Source of the DNA: a virus
Strand: one strand, 5' to 3'
DNA: 35,842 nt
Virus record (IMG/VR): IMGVR_UViG_3300046002_006040
Span: 1 to 35,842 of that record
Part shown: positions 31,780 through 35,842 of the stretch, piece after piece
Numbering within the stretch: position 1 is the first letter of the stretch
Layout of the letters: each line of letters opens with the position of its first letter
The notes under the pieces: model-generated
Databases searched by the model: none
What the model saw: only the letters and a program-made list of their open reading frames with translations
Told to the model about the DNA's origin: nothing
Translations under genes and position numbers: made by a program

Positions 31780-32361
31780 CTAAACAATTTTATTAATAAA
31801 TTCGACTGGTGTGCATTTTTCTCTCTCGGATAGGTTGTGGATAATTATCGGTAAATTTCTATCGTACTTAGACACATCTGATATTTGAAATATTTCAAAA
31901 AATAAACCATTTTTCTTAATGTCTTTGATTTCCATATTTGAAACATCCATTGTTCCTGGAACACATTCTCTACAATAAAATTCTTCATCAGAATTTAATA
32001 TCTTCTCTTCATTGGCTTGGTAGTATCGGTCTACTTCCTCAAAGTTTAGCCATGCAACAAAGTAATCATCATTATCATCAGTATAACCGCTTTTGAATGG
32101 CTTTGACACTTCAAACGGCTTGAAAAGGTCAACTACTGATTTGCTGCATAGGTAGTATTCGCACTTTAATTGAATTGAATCTCTGAAAAAGTCGTCTGTT
32201 TTTTGTTTAAGTTCCTCGATTGTTTTTCCTGAAATTTCGACTTCAAATCGAGTGTTTAAAGAATCATTGAATGAAACTGTTTTGGCTATAAATCCAAATT
32301 TTGATGAACCATTATTTGCAACGGGAGTAACGATTGGTTCGTAGTAATATGATTTTTTCAT
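31780..32361 (-). CDS. Early protein, unknown
   Basis: A 193-residue product. The ATG at 32361 (MKKSYYYEPIVTP) is chosen because it lies 2 nt after the stop of the preceding gene; an earlier in-frame ATG at 32421 would overlap that gene by about 60 nt. Acidic stretches (YTDDNDDYFVAWLNFEEVD) and a two-cysteine segment (YCRECVPG) are visible. It ends 2 nt before YopX. Not recognised. Confidence 0.65.
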   Translation of the reverse strand: MKKSYYYEPIVTPVANNGSSKFGFIAKTVSFNDSLNTRFEVEISGKTIEELKQKTDDFFRDSIQLKCEYYLCSKSVVDLFKPFEVSKPFKSGYTDDNDDYFVAWLNFEEVDRYYQANEEKILNSDEEFYCRECVPGTMDVSNMEIKDIKKNGLFFEIFQISDVSKYDRNLPIIIHNLSEREKCTPVEFINKIV

Positions 32362-32363
32362 TT

Positions 32364-32612
32364 TTAAAATAAGCTTAATTGTGGGTTTGTGTCGGTTTTT
32401 TCTGGTTCTATTCGCTCCCATAGTTCGGGATAGTATTGCATATAGTCTTTTAAGTATCGAAAAGCTGTATCGCTTAGAACTGCGAAATCAATAAATTTCT
32501 GTTTAAATTTAACCAACGGCACTTTATCGCCGTTGGTCTTATTTGCTATTAAGATGTTATTCTCTCGAGAGTAGAAATAAACATCTTCTACATGAGGAAT
32601 AGGATTATCCAT
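32364..32612 (-). CDS. Small protein with C-terminal clamp-binding motif QLSLF
   Basis: This 82-residue product follows the phage sliding clamp gene with a TAATG overlap, indicating coupled translation. Its last five residues are QLSLF (78-82), the canonical bacterial clamp-binding pentapeptide, exposed at the C-terminus. The N-terminal part (HVEDVYFYSRENNILIANKT) looks like a small beta domain and the middle is helical. Binding to the clamp encoded next door is a strong inference; what it does there (recruit, block or load) is unknown. Confidence 0.75.
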   Translation of the reverse strand: MDNPIPHVEDVYFYSRENNILIANKTNGDKVPLVKFKQKFIDFAVLSDTAFRYLKDYMQYYPELWERIEPEKTDTNPQLSLF

Positions 32613-33727
32613 TATTTCAGCATTACAGGCATTACCAGCATCAGTAACTCCTCTCCGTCTTCTTGTCCGTCTAATGGCATCAGGATTCCTGCTCTGTTTG
32701 GCTCTGACATTTCAAGCGTTACTTGTTCCGAAGTGGTATTTTTCAACATTTCCAACAAGAATTTTGAGTTAAAGCCAATTGCAAAATCATTCCCAGTATA
32801 GCTGCACGTTAGAACTTCGTTTCCATTTTTGCTCGTTTCCTTGTCTTCTGCCGAAATAGTCAACTCATTGCCTTTGAACCCTAAGCGCATCTGGTGGGTT
32901 TCTTTGCTCGAAAGAATAGAAACGCGGTTTACAGAAGTTGCAAGTAAGTTTCTATCAATGGTTAGTTTGTTAGGGTTTTCTTTTGGAATAACCGCTTCGT
33001 AGTTTGGATATTTAGCATCGATTAAGCGACAAATCAATTCGAACTGATCAAACACATATTTTGCGTTGGATTGGTTATACTCGGTCACTACATCGACTTC
33101 AAGTGTTTGCAAAATTCCTTTCAAAACATTTAAGGCTTTTTTAGGCATAACGAATGAAGCTTCTTCGGTAGCTTGAATATCATTTCTCGAATACTTCACT
33201 AATTTGTGCGCATCGGTTGAGGCAAAGATTAAACCGGTGGTAGTTAATTGGAAATACACACCTGTAAAGGCTGGTCTTAAATCATCGTTACCTGTAGCAA
33301 AAATTGTTTTGCTAATTGCAGTTGAAAGCACTTTACTTGGAATAATAGTTCTTGAAGTATTTTCCATTTCAATAGCTTTCGGAAATTCAAGTCCAGGAAC
33401 ATAAGCGATTTCATAAATTCCTGAATCGGTTTTGATTTTTAAAACGTTGTTTTCTAAAAATTCCAATACCAAAGGTTGCTCTGGTAGTGTTTTTAGAATG
33501 TCGATTAAAAGTCGAGCAGGAACACAAGCCAATCCTTTTTCTTGTGATTCGATTTCGATGTTTACCTTCATGGTAGTTTCTAAATCGGAAGCCGTTACTT
33601 TTAATAAATTCCCTTCAAAGTCGAAAAGGAAGTTATCTAAAATAGGCATTGTGTTTGAAGTGTTAATTACTCCGCTTAATACTTGCAAGTTCTTTAATAA
33701 CTTGGCTGATGATACAAAAATTCTCAT
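32612..33727 (-). CDS. dnaN: DNA polymerase III beta sliding clamp (phage-encoded)
   Basis: This 371-residue protein spans the full three-domain length of a bacterial clamp. Recognisable parts are MRIFVSSAKLLKNLQVLSGV, DNFLFDFEGNLLKVTASDLE, TMKVNIEIES, the domain-2 GVYFQLTTTGLIFASTDAHK and the C-terminal LLMLVMPVMLK, close to the usual end LVMPM/MRL. It would tether a replicative polymerase to DNA. It sits in the middle of the early unit, 6 nt after the preceding gene. A full-length phage clamp is uncommon. Confidence 0.96.
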   Translation of the reverse strand: MRIFVSSAKLLKNLQVLSGVINTSNTMPILDNFLFDFEGNLLKVTASDLETTMKVNIEIESQEKGLACVPARLLIDILKTLPEQPLVLEFLENNVLKIKTDSGIYEIAYVPGLEFPKAIEMENTSRTIIPSKVLSTAISKTIFATGNDDLRPAFTGVYFQLTTTGLIFASTDAHKLVKYSRNDIQATEEASFVMPKKALNVLKGILQTLEVDVVTEYNQSNAKYVFDQFELICRLIDAKYPNYEAVIPKENPNKLTIDRNLLATSVNRVSILSSKETHQMRLGFKGNELTISAEDKETSKNGNEVLTCSYTGNDFAIGFNSKFLLEMLKNTTSEQVTLEMSEPNRAGILMPLDGQEDGEELLMLVMPVMLK

Positions 33728-33733
33728 GGTTAT

Positions 33734-33982
33734 TTATTTAATTTGATTTTTTAATTTTTCAGAAAACGAACTAATTTCGTTTTGCAATTCATCTAAAAGC
33801 AATAAACTTTCACTCTCATTCATTTCGGTAGTTTTCATAAACTTTTCATTTGTAGAAACTACTCCAGCCATAAAAGCATATAGTAAATCGTTTTTTTGTT
33901 TTTCTGGTAATTCGTTTGGTCTTTTACCATAAAGGCTAAAAATGAAGTTTGAGAAATCTTCTTCTAAAGTTGTATTATTCAT
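33734..33982 (-). CDS. Small acidic helical protein, unknown
   Basis: An 82-residue acidic product. MNNTTLEEDFSNFIFSLYGK and the heptad-like ESLLLLDELQNEISSFSEKL suggest two helices. It overlaps the end of the PcfJ gene by 8 nt and ends 6 nt before the clamp gene. Not assigned. Confidence 0.6.
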   Translation of the reverse strand: MNNTTLEEDFSNFIFSLYGKRPNELPEKQKNDLLYAFMAGVVSTNEKFMKTTEMNESESLLLLDELQNEISSFSEKLKNQIK

Positions 33983-35309
33983 GTTCTACTAATTGTTTGG
34001 ATTTTTTTCTTTTTTTGGGTCTGGCAATAGCGCCAATCAAAGGCATATTTTTATTAATGATTTCTAAAATCTGATCGTGGTATTTTGTAGCCTTATTATT
34101 TAAACCTCTCGCTTGCTCTACTTGAAGTTTATCAAGTGAAATTTCGATTGTTTCGATTGGCTTGTTTCGGATTCTTGCAGAAAGAATTAAGGATTCCTTT
34201 TTAGAATAATATTCGTTTGTGAATACGCAGTGATTTAATATATCGCCTTCTTTTTTAAATTCTTCAATGCTTTTAAGAGGAACTATTTTAATCAAACCTT
34301 TCTTAAATTCTAAATCAAAGAATTTATTCATTCTCTCTATAAATTCAATTCTTGCTTTCTCTAAGTTTTCCTGACGTTTTAAAATCGCTAATCTGTTTCT
34401 TTCTTGCTCTTCAAGTCTTAAAATTTCACGTTTCTTTTTCATTAAAATATCGTGCTCTTTCATTAAGTTTTTAGGGCACACATATTTTGAATTTCGCAAG
34501 TCTTTTTTGAAGTATTTAAGAAGATCTAAATAATCAATGTAAATTCTATGGTCTTTTACTTTGTACTTATTTCGAAGGCAGATTTTAATTGATGGCCAGT
34601 AATTACTTATGCGGTAACTATCACCCATTTCAAGTAAAGCATATTGCTTCGCTTTCAGTAATGTTTCAAGTTTTGGATTGAAAGGAATTAATCGAATAGC
34701 TTCTATAAAAGTCAATCCTTGCAGATTGTGATTAATTCCAAAATTTTTATACTCGGGTTTAAATACTGAATCAGGGTGGTATTTTCGGGCATAAACATCG
34801 TATTTCTTGCCACCATAACCATAATATCTTCCCTCTTCTCTAATTTCCATATCGCCACCCCAAGAATCACAATGACCGTCGTTGTAATGTTTTAATCCAA
34901 ACATGGTAACTTTCTTATTTGGGTCAATCCAGTACTGCAAAATTTCGTGAAGATGATATCTTACTTTCTCGCCTTTTTTGTATCGGGCAATCAATTCAAA
35001 ATTTCTAACTACTTGGAACTCCTCAACTATTTCAGTAATGGCAAAATAATTGGTTTGGGTGTCCGTAGTGCAACGCGATTCTTTGATTTGAAGCTTTGTG
35101 CCACAATGCGGACAAACTGCTTTCTTTCGGGTTACTAATTGCGGTGAAAAGGTATCACCGCAATCTAAACATAACACTCTATTTTTGGTGGCATAACCTC
35201 GATGTTCTAAACATTCTCTGTAAGCCCACTGTTTTTGCTGATTAGAAATTGTAAATAAACTATTTGCTAAGTCAACAATTCGATGATGAAGTTTGTTTCT
35301 CGGTTTCAT
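33975..35309 (-). CDS. pcfJ: PcfJ-like protein
   Basis: A 444-residue protein with an N-terminal zinc ribbon (C47/C50 and C66/C69) and a C-terminal PcfJ domain (about 330-430: GDILNHCVFTNEYYSKKESL, ILSARIRNKPIETIEISLDK, then ARGLNNKATK). PcfJ proteins occur in plasmids and Bacteroidota phages. A charged coil (KKKREILRLEEQERNRLAIL) precedes the domain. The molecular role is not established. It follows the PcfK gene by 6 nt, the usual pairing. Confidence 0.88.
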   Translation of the reverse strand: MKPRNKLHHRIVDLANSLFTISNQQKQWAYRECLEHRGYATKNRVLCLDCGDTFSPQLVTRKKAVCPHCGTKLQIKESRCTTDTQTNYFAITEIVEEFQVVRNFELIARYKKGEKVRYHLHEILQYWIDPNKKVTMFGLKHYNDGHCDSWGGDMEIREEGRYYGYGGKKYDVYARKYHPDSVFKPEYKNFGINHNLQGLTFIEAIRLIPFNPKLETLLKAKQYALLEMGDSYRISNYWPSIKICLRNKYKVKDHRIYIDYLDLLKYFKKDLRNSKYVCPKNLMKEHDILMKKKREILRLEEQERNRLAILKRQENLEKARIEFIERMNKFFDLEFKKGLIKIVPLKSIEEFKKEGDILNHCVFTNEYYSKKESLILSARIRNKPIETIEISLDKLQVEQARGLNNKATKYHDQILEIINKNMPLIGAIARPKKRKKSKQLVEHE

Positions 35310-35315
35310 ACGCTG

Positions 35316-35711
35316 CTATTCTGGGAATTCGAATGATAAGGAAGCTTGTTGTTTTTCTGCTTTTGGCTTTGTTACTTTCTTAACCTCTTTTGGTTGATCT
35401 TGCACCGGACTTTGTTTTGCTTCTTTCTTAGGTTTTGGAGCATCGATACTATGATTAACCACTACTTTATCGCTTACTTTTTTACCTACTTGAATATCAT
35501 CTTCATCGTAGTAGTGAACTGCCATTCCGTAAATTTCCTCGTCTGCAAAACCCATTTTACATAATTGTTGCACTTGGTTTAGAATGTAGGTAATACAATC
35601 ATCGATGTTTTTGTTTTCCTTTTTCAAGGTTACTGCGAATAACTCGTCCTTAGTTGCTAATTCGTTAAGGTGGTTTTCGATTTGTGCTTTAAATGCTGTT
35701 GATACGCTCAT
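35316..35711 (-). CDS. pcfK: PcfK-like protein with possible clamp-binding tail
   Basis: A 131-residue protein. The N-terminal 75 residues (FKAQIENHLNELATKDELFA, then DDCITYILNQVQQLCKMGFA, DEEIYGMAVHYYDEDDI) match PcfK. A lysine/proline/glutamine-rich linker (about 85-120) leads to QQASLSFEFPE. QASLSF (122-127) fits the hexapeptide clamp-binding pattern QxxLxF, which is suggestive with a clamp gene in the same unit. The function of PcfK is not known. Confidence 0.86.
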   Translation of the reverse strand: MSVSTAFKAQIENHLNELATKDELFAVTLKKENKNIDDCITYILNQVQQLCKMGFADEEIYGMAVHYYDEDDIQVGKKVSDKVVVNHSIDAPKPKKEAKQSPVQDQPKEVKKVTKPKAEKQQASLSFEFPE

Positions 35712-35737
35712 TTTATATTAGTTTTAGTTGTTAAATA

Positions 35738-35842
35738 TTATTTTTTATAAGTTTCTGGAAGTGAAAATCCTTTTAATTGTCCGTAGGCATAGTTTAGTCT
35801 ATACCAATCATCCATGTTTTTGAATTTTACGTGCATCGTTCC
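35738..35842 (-). CDS. 3' part of an early gene (partial)
   Basis: An open frame enters from the right edge and stops at 35738. The visible end reads MHVKFKNMDDWYRLNYAYGQ then LKGFSLPETYKK. An ATG at 35836 could start a 32-residue peptide, but the frame stays open beyond it, so a longer gene continuing past the edge is more likely. It is co-directional with pcfK, 26 nt upstream. Family not recognised. Confidence 0.6.
   Translation of the reverse strand, partial: GTMHVKFKNMDDWYRLNYAYGQLKGFSLPETYKK

Noticed and set aside
1-35842. CRISPR array, insertion sequence or transposase
   Set aside because: No regularly spaced direct repeats with spacers and no transposase motif were found; the only array-like repeat is the short TTTAAA series.

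Overview
The window is the left part of an integrated temperate siphovirus (prophage) in an AT-rich Bacteroidota host, most likely Flavobacterium or a close relative. Three things point there. Promoters carry the Bacteroidota -7 element TAnnTTTG (best case: TTG, 19 nt, TATATTTG ahead of the tRNA). The flanking host gene resembles the START-like domain proteins of Flavobacteriia. The phage genes are types common in that group (PcfJ/PcfK pair, DUF3127, YopX, GH108 endolysin).

Host sequence occupies about 1-388: the 5' part of a START-like gene on the minus strand, then a tRNA-Met(CAT) that is the probable attachment site. A tyrosine recombinase gene follows on the plus strand (496-1710), with a tiny membrane peptide gene and a bidirectional terminator. 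Nearly everything else is on the minus strand, so the phage reads from right to left. Early genes (35842 to 28833) include PcfK, PcfJ, a full-length DNA polymerase sliding clamp, a small protein ending in the clamp-binding sequence QLSLF, YopX, a DEDDh exonuclease and several very small proteins, among them a 24-residue zinc-knuckle peptide. Two genes inside this block look independently expressed: a plus-strand 55-residue proline-rich protein and a convergent three-helix membrane protein. No repressor, Cro or replication initiator is visible; those and the second attachment site must lie beyond 35842.

The late genes fall into three units. Each has a TAnATTTG promoter with an AT-rich palindrome over the -33 position, and each is bounded by hairpin terminators. 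Unit C (28696 to 21731) runs from a ParB-methyltransferase fusion through the terminase subunits and portal to DUF3127. Unit B (21606 to 7790) runs from scaffold, decoration and major capsid through connectors, tail tube and tape measure (1244 residues, implying a tail of very roughly 185 nm) to the large tail-tip proteins. Unit A (7278 to 1850) encodes tail fibres, including one with an SGNH esterase domain, then holin, endolysin and a spanin-like protein.

The most unusual stretch is the 585-nt protein-free gap at 25859-26443, inside unit C. On the minus strand it holds a tRNA-like element with a greatly enlarged anticodon loop, followed by nested hairpins, a possible pseudoknot and a long-range closing helix. 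It looks like a large structured phage RNA, comparable in setting (not shown by sequence) to the GOLLD and ROOL phage RNAs. A second RNA-level device is a terminator hairpin at 27169-27206 whose loop is complementary to the next gene's start codon.
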